In this document: positions 34,872 through 46,627 of the stretch, piece after piece
Numbering within the stretch: the stretch's first letter is position 1
Layout of the letters: each line of letters opens with the position of its first letter
Assembly: GCF_014199195.1 (NCBI RefSeq)
Contig: NZ_JACIJE010000001.1
Location: forward strand, 496,001 to 560,000
Origin: Neoroseomonas alkaliterrae
GTDB lineage: Bacteria; Pseudomonadota; Alphaproteobacteria; Acetobacterales; Acetobacteraceae
Length of the DNA: 64,000 bases
Direction: 5' to 3'
Notes under the pieces: model-generated
Databases searched by the model: none
Told to the model about the DNA's origin: nothing
The model's input: the letters and a program-made list of their open reading frames with translations, nothing else
Position numbers and translations under genes: made by a program

Positions 34872-35854
34872 CAGGCGAAGGGATCCTCGGCGTTCAGCAG
34901 CACCTCGCGCACATAGGCGCGCACGCCCTCCTCGAGCGGGGTGGGCGGATGGGCGAAGCCCGCCCCGCGCAGCCGGTCCATCCGCGCCTCGGTGAAGTAC
35001 TGGTAGCGGCCCTTGAGGTCCTCGGGCATCGGGACGAAGCGGATCTCGGCATTGCGGCCGAGCGCGGCATAGAGGGCGCGCACGAGGTCGAGGAAGGACC
35101 GCGCCTGCCCCGTGCCGATGTTGTAGAGCCCCGAGGCCTGGGGGTTGGCCTCGAGCCAGAGCATCGCCGCCACGCAGTCGCGCACATGCACGAAGTCGCG
35201 CTTCTGCTCGCCGTCGGCGACGCCCTCGCGGTCGGAGGCGAAGAGCGTCGCCGCCTCCCCGCGCATGATCTGGTTGAACTTGTGCAGCACGACCGAGGCC
35301 ATGCGGCCCTTGTGGTGCTCGTTCGGGCCATAGACGTTGAAGAAGCGCAGGCCCGCCCAGTGCGGCGGCCGCGGCCGGCCGAGGGCGAGCATCTGCGCCA
35401 CCCGCCGGTCGAAGGCCAGTTTCGACCAGCCGTAGAGGTTGAGCGGGCGCAGCCGCGCCAGCGCCTCGGGGCGGAGGTCGTCCTCGAAGCCCTGGGCGCC
35501 GTCGCCGTAGGTCGCGGCGGAGGAGGCGTAGATGAAGGGCACGCCGGCCTCCGCGCACCAGTCCCACAGCATCTGCGGGAGCGCGATGTTGACCCGTGCC
35601 ACGAGGTCGCCATCCGTCTCGGTGGTGGCGCTGACCGCGCCCATGTGGAACAGCGCCCGGACGGGCGGGCGGCGGGCGAGGAAGGCGGGCAGGTCCTCGG
35701 GCGGGACGATGCCCGCGATGGGGTGTTTCGCGAGGTTGCGCCACTTCACGCCCTGGCGCAGGCGGTCCACCACCACCACTTCCTCCCCGCGGGCGCAGAG
35801 GGCGGCGACCAGGTTGGAGCCGATGAACCCGGCCCCGCCGGTGACGATGTGCAT
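34871..35854 (-). CDS. hldD: ADP-L-glycero-D-manno-heptose 6-epimerase
   Basis: A 327-residue extended short-chain dehydrogenase. HIVTGGAGFIGSNLVAAL opens the NADP fold; DRLRQGVKWRNLAKHPIAG is typical of HldD. YASSAATYGDG and NLYGWSKLAFDRRV give the catalytic Ser and YxxxK. It makes the heptose nucleotide for the lipopolysaccharide inner core, so the organism probably has a heptose-containing LPS. The ATG has a 99-base gap to the divergent ubiK gene. It is the first gene of the lgt run. Confidence 0.92.
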   Translation of the reverse strand: MHIVTGGAGFIGSNLVAALCARGEEVVVVDRLRQGVKWRNLAKHPIAGIVPPEDLPAFLARRPPVRALFHMGAVSATTETDGDLVARVNIALPQMLWDWCAEAGVPFIYASSAATYGDGAQGFEDDLRPEALARLRPLNLYGWSKLAFDRRVAQMLALGRPRPPHWAGLRFFNVYGPNEHHKGRMASVVLHKFNQIMRGEAATLFASDREGVADGEQKRDFVHVRDCVAAMLWLEANPQASGLYNIGTGQARSFLDLVRALYAALGRNAEIRFVPMPEDLKGRYQYFTEARMDRLRGAGFAHPPTPLEEGVRAYVREVLLNAEDPFA

Positions 35855-35953
35855 GTTCCGCAGAATCCCGAGGCGGGCCTTGAGGCCGGGGCGAGGGCGG
35901 TATAGGCCCCCGGCGGACGGCCCGGCAAGGCGAGCGGCCCCAAGGAGGCGAAG

Positions 35954-36244
35954 ATGGCAGGCGAGAGCGGCCGCGCGAAGTTCATGGACGACCTGGCCGG
36001 CATGGCCGGGGGCGCCTTCTCGGTGCTCGCGGGCCTCAGGACCGAGGCCGAGCAGATGGCGAAATCCCAGGCCGAGGCCATGGTCCGCCGGCTCGACCTC
36101 GTGAAGCGGGAGGAGCTGGACGCGGCGATGGAGGTCGCCCGCCGCGCCCGCGAGCAGGCCGAGGCGCTGGCCGAGCGGGTGGCGGCGCTGGAGGCCAGGG
36201 TTGCGGCACTTGAGGCTGGCAGCGAATCCTCACCCGAGGACTGA
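35954..36244 (+). CDS. ubiK: Ubiquinone biosynthesis accessory factor UbiK (BMFP/YqiC family)
   Basis: A 96-residue protein. Residues 8-55 are an amphipathic membrane-fusogenic helix region (KFMDDLAGMAGGAFSVLAGL), followed by a coiled coil (REELDAAMEVARRAREQAEA, LEARVAALEA) that trimerises in relatives. UbiK helps the UbiJ/UbiK lipid-binding complex in aerobic ubiquinone synthesis. A strong AAGGAGG precedes the ATG. It stands alone, with 135 bases before the YbjN gene. Confidence 0.9.
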   Translation: MAGESGRAKFMDDLAGMAGGAFSVLAGLRTEAEQMAKSQAEAMVRRLDLVKREELDAAMEVARRAREQAEALAERVAALEARVAALEAGSESSPED

Positions 36245-36327
36245 AGAGTCGATTGCAACCTGGGCGGGCTTGCGGCGCGATTCCGCGTCTGCGTAGTCTG
36301 CCGATTGTCGTCAGCCGCCCGATTCGC

Positions 36328-36346
36328 CCACCACATCTTGTGGTGG
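36328..36346. promoter_or_regulatory. Perfect 8-bp inverted repeat upstream of the YbjN gene
   Basis: CCACCACATCTTGTGGTGG has perfect 8-bp arms with a TCT centre, 33 bases before the YbjN start. It could be an operator or a small terminator for ubiK; no U-tract follows, which favours an operator or mRNA leader hairpin. Confidence 0.4.
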
Positions 36347-36379
36347 TTGCGGGCGCCGCCCCGGGCAAGGAGGTGCCGC

Positions 36380-36883
36380 ATGTCCGCCTCTCTCCAGTTG
36401 GACCGCGACCGTTCCTCGAACCCCCTGGACATCCTCGAACAGATCATCGCCGCCAATGAATGGGCCTTCGAGCGCCGTTCGGACGGGGAGATGGCCGCCG
36501 AGGCGCCGGGGAAGTGGTGCGATTACGGGCTGCACTTCTCCTGGTCGCACGAGATCAGCGCCATGGCCTTCACCTGCGCCTTCGACATGAAGGTGCCGGC
36601 CGAGAGGCGCGAGAAGCTCTACGAGCTGCTCGCGCTCGCCAATGACCGGCTCTGGATCGGCCATTTCGGCATCGAGGCCGAGGAGGGCGTGCCGGTCTTT
36701 CGCCATTCCGTGCTGCTGCGCGGGGCCTCGGGCGCCTCGGCCGAGAGCCTCGAGGACATGGTGGACATCGCCATCACCGAATGCGAGCGGTTCTTCCCCG
36801 CCTTCCAGTTCGTGCTGTGGGGCGGGAAGTCGCCCGCCGAGGCGCTGGCCGCCTCCATGCTGGACTGCGTGGGCGAGGCGTAG
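36380..36883 (+). CDS. YbjN domain-containing protein
   Basis: A 167-residue cytosolic protein of the YbjN/T3SS-chaperone-like fold. Landmarks are NPLDILEQIIAANEWAFERR at the start and VLWGGKSPAEALAASMLDC near the end, typical of the alphaproteobacterial group found next to ubiK or proC. E. coli YbjN affects motility and stress responses, but no biochemical activity is established. The start at 36380 follows AAGGAGGTGCCGC, an excellent Shine-Dalgarno. Its stop is followed by a two-stem module. Confidence 0.9.
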   Translation: MSASLQLDRDRSSNPLDILEQIIAANEWAFERRSDGEMAAEAPGKWCDYGLHFSWSHEISAMAFTCAFDMKVPAERREKLYELLALANDRLWIGHFGIEAEEGVPVFRHSVLLRGASGASAESLEDMVDIAITECERFFPAFQFVLWGGKSPAEALAASMLDCVGEA

Positions 36884-36891
36884 CGCCGCAG

Positions 36892-36939
36892 CCGCGGTTC
36901 CCGAAGGGGCTTCCGCGGGGGGCGTGGGCGGCGCCCCCC
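36892..36939 (-). terminator. Two-stem 3' module, copy 1
   Basis: On the minus strand, just after the stop at 36941, lie GGGGGGCG / CGCCCCCC (36917-36939) and then CCGCGG / CCGCGG (36892-36918); the stems overlap by two bases. It fills the tail-to-tail gap with the YbjN gene, so it can fold in both transcripts. The architecture matches copies at 42586, 55745 and 56355. Confidence 0.5.
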
Positions 36940-36940
36940 C

Positions 36941-37389
36941 TCACACCCCCCGCGCGCAGTGCAGCAGCGTCACCGGGCGGCCCGGCGTGATGTGCAGGTC
37001 GATCTCGTCCGGCCGGTTCCAGCCATAGGTCTCGGTGCCGGTGGAAGGGTCCGTCCCGCGTTCCTGGGGCGGCCCGAACTGGCGTTCCAGCCGCGCCCGC
37101 AGCGCATCCGCCTGCTCGGGCTCGCCCTGGGCGGAGACGCAGAGCAGCCCGCCATTGCGGAGATCGAAGGCGAAGGCGACCGACAGGCGCATCGTGCCGG
37201 AGCGGAACTCGCCCGCGGCGCGGTATTCCATGCGGGCGGCGGGTACCAGGCGCCGTTCCTCGCGCGGCAGGCTGCGCGCGCCGCGCAGGGCGCGCAGCAC
37301 CTGCGCCTCGCTCATGCCCCAGCGCGTGTTCTCCCAATGCGCCGCGGCCGGCGTTGCGGCGGTGGCCAGCGCCAGCGCCGCCGCCGCGC

Positions 37390-37408
<19 letters not shown>
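36941..37408 (-). CDS. Hypothetical secreted protein with WGMS motif (GTG start)
   Basis: A 155-residue protein, probably exported: a signal peptide ([18 protein letters not shown]) precedes [15 protein letters not shown], a motif seen in several small periplasmic proteins of unknown function. A single long beta-rich domain follows ([36 protein letters not shown]). No catalytic residues are recognised. The best start is a GTG at 37408 inside the last codons of secA, an 18-19 base overlap; a CTG nearer the signal peptide is an alternative. Its stop is followed immediately by a two-stem terminator module. Confidence 0.7.
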
Positions 37409-40131
<2,723 letters not shown>

Positions 40132-40338
40132 CGGGGGCGTCGGTCTCCGGCGGGGCGCCCGGGCGGTGCGGGGGCGCAAACGGATCGCGCCGCGCCCGGC
40201 CGGACCGTTGCGGTCGGATCGGGTCGCGGCGCGGCCCCGGCAGAGATAGGCGGCGGGGCCCGGCCGGTCAACGCCGCCCGCCTTGTGGGCGCGTGACGCT
40301 TCGGCCATGTTCCGCACCTTCCCGGACCCGAGACCCCG

Positions 40339-41271
40339 ATGCCCCAGCGCCGCCGCCCCGCCCACCCGTTCTGCGCGGGCCTCGCCCTGGCGCTGGCGCT
40401 CGCCGCCGCGCCGCCGGCCCTGGCCCAGGCGCCCACGCCCGCCACGCCGCCGGGCGATCCCGTGGTCGCCCGGGTGGACGGGGAGCCCATCCTGCTCTCC
40501 GACGTCGCCGCCGCGGCGCGCGACCTGCCCGAGGAGCTGCGCGGCGCGCCGCCGCAGATGCTCTACCCCCTGCTGCTCGACCAGATGATCGCCGGGCGCG
40601 CCATCACCGCCGCCGCCCGCCGCGCCGGCCTCGACCGCGAGGAGGAGGTGCGCGCGCGCATCCGCCGCGCCGAGGAGCTGGAACTCCAGCAGGCCTGGCT
40701 GACGCGCGAGATCGGCAGCCGCGTCACCGACGAGGCGGTGCGCGCCCGCTACGACCGCGAGATCGCGAGCCGCCCCGCCGAGGAGGAGGTCCGCGCCCGC
40801 CACATCCTGGTGCCGACCGAATCGGAGGCCCGCGCCGCGCTGGCCGAGATCCGCGGCGGCGCGGACTTCACCGCCGTGGCGCAGCGGCGCTCGACCGGGC
40901 CAGGCGCGCGGGAGGGCGGCGACCTCGGCTTCTTCCGCCGCGGCGACATGGTGCCCGAATTCGCCAATGCCGCCTTCGCCCTGCAGGCCGGCCAGGTGAG
41001 CGAGAACCCGGTCCGCTCGCCCTTCGGCTGGCATGTCATCAAGGTCGAGGAACGCCGCCAGGCGGCCCCGCCGCCCTTCGAGGAGGTGGCGCAGGCGATC
41101 CGCCAGCAACTGCTCGAGGCCGAGGTGCAGGCCGCGGTGGAGCGCGCGCGCGCCGCGGCGCGGATCGAGCGCTTCAACCTCGACGGCTCGGCCCCGCGCC
41201 CGACCGACGGGGCCGAGCCCCCCGCCCCCGCCGCCCCGGCGGCGCGCCCCGGAACCCCGCTCCGCCGCTGA
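40339..41271 (+). CDS. Periplasmic peptidyl-prolyl cis-trans isomerase, parvulin type
   Basis: A 310-residue exported foldase. Residues 1-29 are a signal peptide ending ALAQA. A SurA/PrsA-like N-terminal helical part contains [20 protein letters not shown]. The parvulin domain covers about residues 150-240 ([50 protein letters not shown]). The tail is Ala/Pro-rich. It helps outer-membrane or periplasmic protein folding. The neighbourhood secA - parvulin - argJ is conserved in alphaproteobacteria. It lies 35 bases before argJ. Confidence 0.92.
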   Translation: MPQRRRPAHPFCAGLALALALAAAPPALAQAPTPATPPGDPVVARVDGEPILLSDVAAAARDLPEELRGAPPQMLYPLLLDQMIAGRAITAAARRAGLDREEEVRARIRRAEELELQQAWLTREIGSRVTDEAVRARYDREIASRPAEEEVRARHILVPTESEARAALAEIRGGADFTAVAQRRSTGPGAREGGDLGFFRRGDMVPEFANAAFALQAGQVSENPVRSPFGWHVIKVEERRQAAPPPFEEVAQAIRQQLLEAEVQAAVERARAAARIERFNLDGSAPRPTDGAEPPAPAAPAARPGTPLRR

Positions 41272-41306
41272 ACCACCAACCGGAAAGCCAGCAAGAGGAA
41301 CCGCCC

Positions 41307-42545
41307 ATGGCCGGCCAGGCCCATCCCGTCTCCCCCCTCGCCCTGCCACTGCCGGAAATGCCGCCCGTGCCGGGCGTGCGCGTGGCCACCGGCATGGCCG
41401 AGATCCGCTACCGGGCGCGCGAGGACGTGATGGCCATGGCCTTCCCGGCGGGCACCACGGTGGCCGGCGTGTTCACGAAGAACCGCTGCCCGGGCGCGCC
41501 GGTCGAATGGTCCCGCGCCGCGCTGAAGGGCGGCAAGGCGCGCGGCCTCGTCGTGACCTCGGGCAATTCCAACGTCTTCACCGGCCGCGCCGGGCGCGAG
41601 ACCTGCGCCCGCACGGCCGAGGAGGCCGCGCGCATCCTCGGCTGCAAGCCGCGCGAGATCTTCCTCGCCTCCACCGGCGTGATCGGGGAGCGCCTGCCGA
41701 CCGAGAAGCTCGTCGGCGCGCTGCCCAAGGTGTTCGCGGCGGTGGCCGAGACCGGCTTCGAGGCCGCCGCGCGCGCCATCATGACCACCGACACCTTCCC
41801 GAAAGGCGCGGTCCGCACCGCGACCATCGGCGGCACGACGGTGACGATCGCGGGCATCGCCAAGGGCTCGGGCATGATCGCCCCGGACATGGCGACGATG
41901 CTCTCCTTCCTCGCCACCGACGCGAAGATCCCGGCCCCCGCGTTGCAGGCGTTGCTGAAGAAGGGCTGCGACCGGTCCTTCAACTGCATCACCGTGGATT
42001 CGGACACGTCCACCTCCGACACGGTGATGCTGTTCGCCACCGGGGCGGCGAAGCACCCGCGCGTGCCGGCCGAGGGCGGCGCCATCCTCAAGGACTTCGC
42101 CCGCGCGCTGAACGAGGTGCTGATGGACCTCGCGCTCATGGTCGCCCGCGACGGGGAGGGTGCGCAGAAGCTGATCCGCATCGAGGTGACGGGCGCGGTC
42201 ACGGCGCGCTCGGCGCACCGCATCGCGATGTCCATCGCGAACTCGCCGCTGGTCAAGACCGCCATCGCGGGCGAGGACGCGAACTGGGGCCGCATCGTCA
42301 TGGCCGTCGGCAAGGCGGGCGAGCCGGCCGACCGCGACCGTCTCTCCATCGCCGTGGGCGGCGTGTGGATGGCGCGCGAGGGCGGCGTGGTGGACGGCTA
42401 CGACGAGACGCCGGTGGTCGCGCACATGAAGGGGCGCGAGGTCGAGATCACGGTGGATATCGGCCTCGGCCGCGGCAAGGCGACGGTGTGGACCTGCGAC
42501 CTGACGCACGGATACATCGACATCAACGGGTCCTACCGGTCGTGA
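41307..42545 (+). CDS. argJ: Bifunctional ornithine acetyltransferase / N-acetylglutamate synthase
   Basis: A 412-residue self-cleaving enzyme of arginine synthesis. The autocleavage region [18 protein letters not shown] is present; cleavage before the Thr of ATML gives alpha and beta chains, with the Thr as nucleophile. [14 protein letters not shown] forms the oxyanion-hole region, and the C-terminus ends [10 protein letters not shown], as usual. It recycles the acetyl group from N-acetylornithine to glutamate. AAGAGGAA precedes the ATG. It converges on a lipoprotein gene across a two-stem module. Confidence 0.97.
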   Translation: MAGQAHPVSPLALPLPEMPPVPGVRVATGMAEIRYRAREDVMAMAFPAGTTVAGVFTKNRCPGAPVEWSRAALKGGKARGLVVTSGNSNVFTGRAGRETCARTAEEAARILGCKPREIFLASTGVIGERLPTEKLVGALPKVFAAVAETGFEAAARAIMTTDTFPKGAVRTATIGGTTVTIAGIAKGSGMIAPDMATMLSFLATDAKIPAPALQALLKKGCDRSFNCITVDSDTSTSDTVMLFATGAAKHPRVPAEGGAILKDFARALNEVLMDLALMVARDGEGAQKLIRIEVTGAVTARSAHRIAMSIANSPLVKTAIAGEDANWGRIVMAVGKAGEPADRDRLSIAVGGVWMAREGGVVDGYDETPVVAHMKGREVEITVDIGLGRGKATVWTCDLTHGYIDINGSYRS

Positions 42546-42585
42546 GGCGCGGCATCTGATCCGGCGCGGGCGCGGGGCCGGCGCT

Positions 42586-42630
42586 CCGCTTGCCGGAAGC
42601 GGGGCATGGCCGGAGGCGCCGCCCCCGGCC
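42586..42630 (-). terminator. Two-stem 3' module, copy 2
   Basis: On the minus strand, eight bases after the stop at 42639, lies a stem with perfect outer GGCCGG / CCGGCC arms (42608-42630). Five bases on is CCGCTT / AAGCGG (42586-42602). It separates argJ from a convergent lipoprotein gene and has the same layout as the modules at 36892, 55745 and 56355. Confidence 0.45.
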
Positions 42631-42638
42631 CCCTGGCC

Positions 42639-43244
42639 TCAGAGCGGCGGCACCGCCGATGACGGATCGGCAAGGCGCTGCTGCGCCACGATCACCTCGC
42701 GCTCGATGGTGCGGCGGTTCTCGATCGCCTCGATGCGCGCGATGCAGGCCTCGGCGCTCTGGCGCGCGCAACCGCGGCGCGCCGCGAGCAGTTGCGCCTC
42801 CGTCCGGCGCTCGACGGCCGCGATGCGGCCGGCCGGCGTTGTCGTATCCGCCGCGAAGTCCTGGAAACGGGGCCGCATGCGGATCCGCACGGAGCGCGGA
42901 TACTCGTTCCACGCGCCCGTCGAGGCGTCCACCGTGAGGCCGATGAGCCCGCCGATCAGCATGTTCCCGAGAGTCGTGTCGTCAAACCGGCGCTCGACCA
43001 CGGCCGCGCCGGGATAATATCCCGGCCGTGTGCATTCGATCGCGATGTCGTAGGGCGACTTGCGGACGGCGACGGTTCCCGGCGTCTGCTCGATGGTGCC
43101 GATGACGACGCCGCGCCGCTTCACCTCGCACCGCGCGCCGGGCGGGTCGGTCGCGACCAGGATGGCCTGGCTGGGTCCCGCGGTGATGGTGGAACAGGCA
43201 GGCAAGCCCAAGGCGGCAAGGGCGACGACCAGCAGGCGTTTCAT
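42639..43244 (-). CDS. PEGA-like lipoprotein of unknown function
   Basis: A 201-residue lipoprotein. The signal KRLLVVALAALGLPAC carries a lipobox with Cys17. ILVATDPPGARCEVKRRGVVIG followed by TPGTVAVRKSPYDIAIECTRPGY resembles a PEGA beta-domain (surface-exposed in many lipoproteins). A glycine-rich hydrophobic patch (TTLGNMLIGGLIGLTVDAST) could insert into a membrane. The C-terminal third is a charged helix. Function unknown. It is divergent from the next glycosyltransferase with 156 bases between. Confidence 0.8.
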   Translation of the reverse strand: MKRLLVVALAALGLPACSTITAGPSQAILVATDPPGARCEVKRRGVVIGTIEQTPGTVAVRKSPYDIAIECTRPGYYPGAAVVERRFDDTTLGNMLIGGLIGLTVDASTGAWNEYPRSVRIRMRPRFQDFAADTTTPAGRIAAVERRTEAQLLAARRGCARQSAEACIARIEAIENRRTIEREVIVAQQRLADPSSAVPPL

Positions 43245-43400
43245 GGATTTTCCTCGTCTCCGGCGGCGAACGGGTTTGAAACCTTGGGATCGAAGCATGC
43301 GGTCCGGGGGTGGGCAAGGATCGTGTGCGCAACGGCCTCTCCCGGGCGCGATGCCCGCCATGCTGTGCCCTGCCCGCCACACGCCGCAGCCGAGCCCTCC

Positions 43401-44573
43401 ATGACCGCCACGCTCGGCATCCTCGCGCTGCTCGCATCCCTCGCCTGGCTCGCCGGCATCGCCTGGTTCCTGTGGTTCTTCCGCCCGCCCGCCGTCGCCG
43501 CCGAGGGGCGGGTGACGCTGCTGCTGGCCGTGACCGGCCGCACCGCGGGCCTGCCGCCGCTGCTCGCCGCGCTGGCGCGCCAGACGCTGCGGCCCCGCCG
43601 CCTGCTGGTGGCGGTCGAGGCCGAGGACGACCCCGCCTTCGCCCAGCTCCGCGAACTGGAATACCTTCTCCCCTTCCCGGCCGAGATCGTCGTCGCGGGC
43701 CGCGACGACACGCGCAGCCAGAAGGCGACCAACATGATCGCCGCGCTGGCGCGCGTGGATGCCGATGACGACGCGCTGGTGCTGCTCGATGCCGACATCC
43801 TGCCGCAGGATCACTGGCTGTCCTGGCTCGCCACCCCCGCGCTGAACGGCGCGGCGGATGTCGTCACCGGCTATCGCTGGCATGCGCTGGACGGGGCGGG
43901 GCCGGGGCGGCACCTCGTCGCCTGGCTCGACCGGGCGCTGGCCCTCGGCCCGCGCGCCCTCGCCTCGGGGCTGGTCTGGGGCGGCTCGGTGGCGATCGGG
44001 CGCGAGGCGCTGGCGCGCATGGACCTGCCCGCGACGCTCGCGCGCACCTTCTCGACCGATGGCGCGATCAGCCGCCGTGCGCGTGCCCTCGGCCTGCGCG
44101 TGCTGACGCGCCGCGCGGTGCTGCTGCCCACGCCGCCCGAGGGCGGGGACCGCGAGGCGCTCGCCTTCAAGCGCCGCCAGTTGCAGATCGTGCATCTCTA
44201 CGTGCCGCGGCTGTGGCTGGCGCTGGGCATCGCCCTGCATGCCGAGGCGCTGGCCCTGCCGCTCGCGCTGCTGGCGCTGGCGGGCGATGCGCTCGCGGCC
44301 GGGTTCGTCGCCGCCATCGCGGCGGTGGGCGCGCTGCGCGCCGCGCTGCACGACCGCGTCACGCGCGCCGTGGGCATCGAGGAGGGCCTCGCGGCGCGGG
44401 CCGCGCAGTTCGCGCTCGGCCTGCTCGCGCCACTGACCGCGCCGGCGGCGGCGGCGCTGTTCTGGACCAGCGCGCGGACGCGCCGCATCCGCTGGCGCCA
44501 TGTGGAATACCAGGTCGCGGGGCCGGAGCAGGTCCGCGTGATCCGCCGCCACCGCCCCGGGGCCGCGGCGTGA
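43401..44573 (+). CDS. Membrane glycosyltransferase, family 2/21 (ceramide glucosyltransferase/HpnI-like)
   Basis: A 390-residue glycosyltransferase with one N-terminal transmembrane helix, a cytosolic catalytic domain (AVEAEDDPAFAQL; LLDADILPQDHWLS as the DxD motif; GGSVAIGREALARMD as the acceptor loop) and about three C-terminal helices. The layout matches GT21 ceramide glucosyltransferases and the hopanoid enzyme HpnI. The acceptor is unknown; a sphingolipid or hopanoid is plausible in this lineage. The stop overlaps the methyltransferase GTG (GTGA), so the two act as a pair. Confidence 0.82.
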   Translation: MTATLGILALLASLAWLAGIAWFLWFFRPPAVAAEGRVTLLLAVTGRTAGLPPLLAALARQTLRPRRLLVAVEAEDDPAFAQLRELEYLLPFPAEIVVAGRDDTRSQKATNMIAALARVDADDDALVLLDADILPQDHWLSWLATPALNGAADVVTGYRWHALDGAGPGRHLVAWLDRALALGPRALASGLVWGGSVAIGREALARMDLPATLARTFSTDGAISRRARALGLRVLTRRAVLLPTPPEGGDREALAFKRRQLQIVHLYVPRLWLALGIALHAEALALPLALLALAGDALAAGFVAAIAAVGALRAALHDRVTRAVGIEEGLAARAAQFALGLLAPLTAPAAAALFWTSARTRRIRWRHVEYQVAGPEQVRVIRRHRPGAAA

Positions 44574-45481
44574 CGCCGGGCCTCTGCCCCATCACCGGCG
44601 AGGCGGCGGCGCTGGTTCAGGAGGTCTCGCCCGCCCTGCTGCGGGGGCTGTGGCGCCGGACCTTCGGCGTGGAGCCGACGCCCCTGCCCGCCACGCGCAT
44701 CGGCATCTGGCGCGCGCCCTGCGGCCTCGTGTTCTTCGCCCCGGCGATGGAAGGAGACGCGGCGTTCTATGCGGCGCTCTACCGCCGGCTGGACCGGGGC
44801 GGGCGCCTGCGCCGCGCGGGGCGGGACCGGGCCGAGTATCCGCACGCCGCCGCGCGCATCGCGCCGGGCGATTCGGTGCTGGAGGTCGGAGCCGGCGCCG
44901 GCGCCTTCGCCCGGCTGATCCCGCAGGCGCGCTATCTCGGCCTCGATCCCAACGCCGCCGTATACGCCGCGCCGGAAGGCGCCGTCAGCGCCGAGCCGAT
45001 CGCCGCGCACCGGGGCGTGCATGACGTCGCCTGCGCCTTCCAGGTCATAGAGCATGTCGCCGACCCGCTCGGCTTCGCGCGGGAGATGCTGCGCTGCCTC
45101 AGGCCGGGCGGGCTGCTGATGCTCGGCGCGCCGCTCTGGCCCTCGGCCATGACGGCGATCCCGGACTTCGCCTTCAACGCGCCGCCGCACCACCTCTCCT
45201 GGTGGAGCGAGCCCGCGATGCGCGCACTCGCGGCCCGGCTCGGCCTCACGGTGGAGGAGATCCGCCTGCTGCCGCCCGTGCCCGCCCAGCCGCTGATCCA
45301 CTGGATGGGGCGCCTCGCGCCCATCAAGGCCGCGCCCGGAGGGCCGTGGTTCGCCGCGCGGCGCGCCTGGTATGCTTCCCTCGCCGCGGCCTACGGGCTG
45401 GGGCGGGCCGCCGCCGCGCTCCTGCCGCTGCCGCGCGACGCCGCGCCGATGTTCGTCTTCATGGTCGCGCGCAAGCCTTGA
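44570..45481 (+). CDS. Class I SAM-dependent methyltransferase (GTG start)
   Basis: A 303-residue methyltransferase. The SAM site is SVLEVGAGAGAFARLIP, followed by LGLDPNAAVY; AFQVIEHVADPLGFAREMLR and LRPGGLLMLGAPLWPS match post-I and post-III motifs of the UbiE/methyltransf_23 group. The first 80 residues (LCPITGEAAALVQEVSPALL) form an N-terminal region often seen in sugar- or lipid-acting methyltransferases. It is coupled to the upstream glycosyltransferase. The substrate is unknown. Confidence 0.85.
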   Translation: MTPGLCPITGEAAALVQEVSPALLRGLWRRTFGVEPTPLPATRIGIWRAPCGLVFFAPAMEGDAAFYAALYRRLDRGGRLRRAGRDRAEYPHAAARIAPGDSVLEVGAGAGAFARLIPQARYLGLDPNAAVYAAPEGAVSAEPIAAHRGVHDVACAFQVIEHVADPLGFAREMLRCLRPGGLLMLGAPLWPSAMTAIPDFAFNAPPHHLSWWSEPAMRALAARLGLTVEEIRLLPPVPAQPLIHWMGRLAPIKAAPGGPWFAARRAWYASLAAAYGLGRAAAALLPLPRDAAPMFVFMVARKP

Positions 45482-45515
45482 CGGGCGGCTCCGGCGCGCC
45501 GTTCCTGTCGCACGG

Positions 45516-46517
45516 ATGCCCGATTCCCTTCCCGCCTTCACGCCGCTCGAGACCGAGCGCTTCCGCCTGCGCCCGCTGCGCCCGGCGGACGCGGCCGAGA
45601 TGCACCGCCTGGTCAACGACTGGGAGGTGGCGAAGACGCTGGCGCGCGTGCCCTTCCCCTATCCGCGCGACCTCGCGGACGAGTGGATCGCCTCGACCGC
45701 CGAGCGCATCGCCGCGGGCGAGGCCTATCACCTCGCCATCGCCCGGCGGGAGGACGACGTGCTGGTCGGCTGCGCGGGGCTGACGCTGGACCGCGAGGCG
45801 CGCACGGCGGAGCTCGGCTACTGGGTCGGGCGCCGCCACTGGGGCCAGGGCATCGCGCCCGAGGTCGCCGGGCGGCTCGCGCGCTGGGCGCTCGCCAATC
45901 TCGACCTCGACCGCATCACCGCGAGCGCGCTGACCGACAATGCGCGCTCGGCCGCCGTGCTGCGGCGCATCGGCTTCCGCGAGACGGGCGAGGGCATGCA
46001 GGACTTCCTCTCGCGCGGCGGCGCGATGCCGGTCCGGCGGTTCGAGGCGGTGCGCGCCGACCTCTCCCCGCTCGCCGCGGCGCCCGCCCCGGCGGCGCCG
46101 GAGGTGGCGGCGCAGGGCAAGCCGATCCTGCTGGTGGCCGCGGTCGGGCTGATCGACCCCGAGGGCCGGGTGCTGCTGGCGCGCCGGCCGGAGGGCAAGC
46201 CGCTCGCGGGCCTCTGGGAGTTCCCCGGCGGCAAGGTGCGGCCGGGCGAGACGCCCGAGGCGGCGCTGATCCGCGAACTGCGCGAGGAACTCGGCATCGA
46301 CGTGGCCGAGGCCTGCCTCGCGCCCTTCGCCTTCGCCTCGCATGGCTACGAGGCCTTCCACCTGCTGATGCCGCTCTATCTCTGCCGCCGCTGGGAGGGC
46401 CAGGTGACGGCGCTGGAAGGCCAGGCGCTGGCCTGGGTGCGGCCGCAGCGGCTCGGCGACTACGCCATGCCGCCGGCGGACAAGCCGCTCGTCGCGCTGC
46501 TGCGGGACTTCCTGTAG
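45516..46517 (+). CDS. Fused GNAT N-acetyltransferase - MutT/NUDIX pyrophosphohydrolase
   Basis: A 333-residue fusion. Residues 1-183 are a RimJ-like acetyltransferase (TPLETERFRLRPLRPADAAE; acetyl-CoA loop GRRHWGQGIAPEVA at 105-118). A Pro/Ala linker occupies about 184-201. Residues 202-333 are a MutT-type NUDIX domain with a complete NUDIX box (GGKVRPGETPEAALIREL onward, Glu257/Glu258). MutT removes 8-oxo-dGTP from the nucleotide pool. The two are separate neighbours near argJ in many alphaproteobacteria, and bifunctional fusions are annotated in some. The acetyl acceptor is unknown. Confidence 0.9.
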   Translation: MPDSLPAFTPLETERFRLRPLRPADAAEMHRLVNDWEVAKTLARVPFPYPRDLADEWIASTAERIAAGEAYHLAIARREDDVLVGCAGLTLDREARTAELGYWVGRRHWGQGIAPEVAGRLARWALANLDLDRITASALTDNARSAAVLRRIGFRETGEGMQDFLSRGGAMPVRRFEAVRADLSPLAAAPAPAAPEVAAQGKPILLVAAVGLIDPEGRVLLARRPEGKPLAGLWEFPGGKVRPGETPEAALIRELREELGIDVAEACLAPFAFASHGYEAFHLLMPLYLCRRWEGQVTALEGQALAWVRPQRLGDYAMPPADKPLVALLRDFL

Positions 46518-46519
46518 GG

Positions 46520-46538
46520 CCGCGCCGCTCCGGCGCGG
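46520..46538 (+). terminator. GC stem-loop after the GNAT-MutT gene
   Basis: Perfect 8-bp arms CCGCGCCG / CGGCGCGG with a CTC loop begin three bases after the TAG stop. No U-tract. Probably a terminator or 3'-end stabiliser. Confidence 0.45.
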
Positions 46539-46627
46539 ATGCGCGCGCGGGCCGCGTGCCCGAACCCCCGCCGCGCGCCATTGGTGCGCGCCGCGCCCGC
46601 GCCTATCCTGGCCACGGAGGACGCGCC

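Noticed and set aside
43270-43290. GGTTT/AAACC palindrome in the lipoprotein-glycosyltransferase gap
   Set aside because: Only 5-bp arms; too short to stand above chance.
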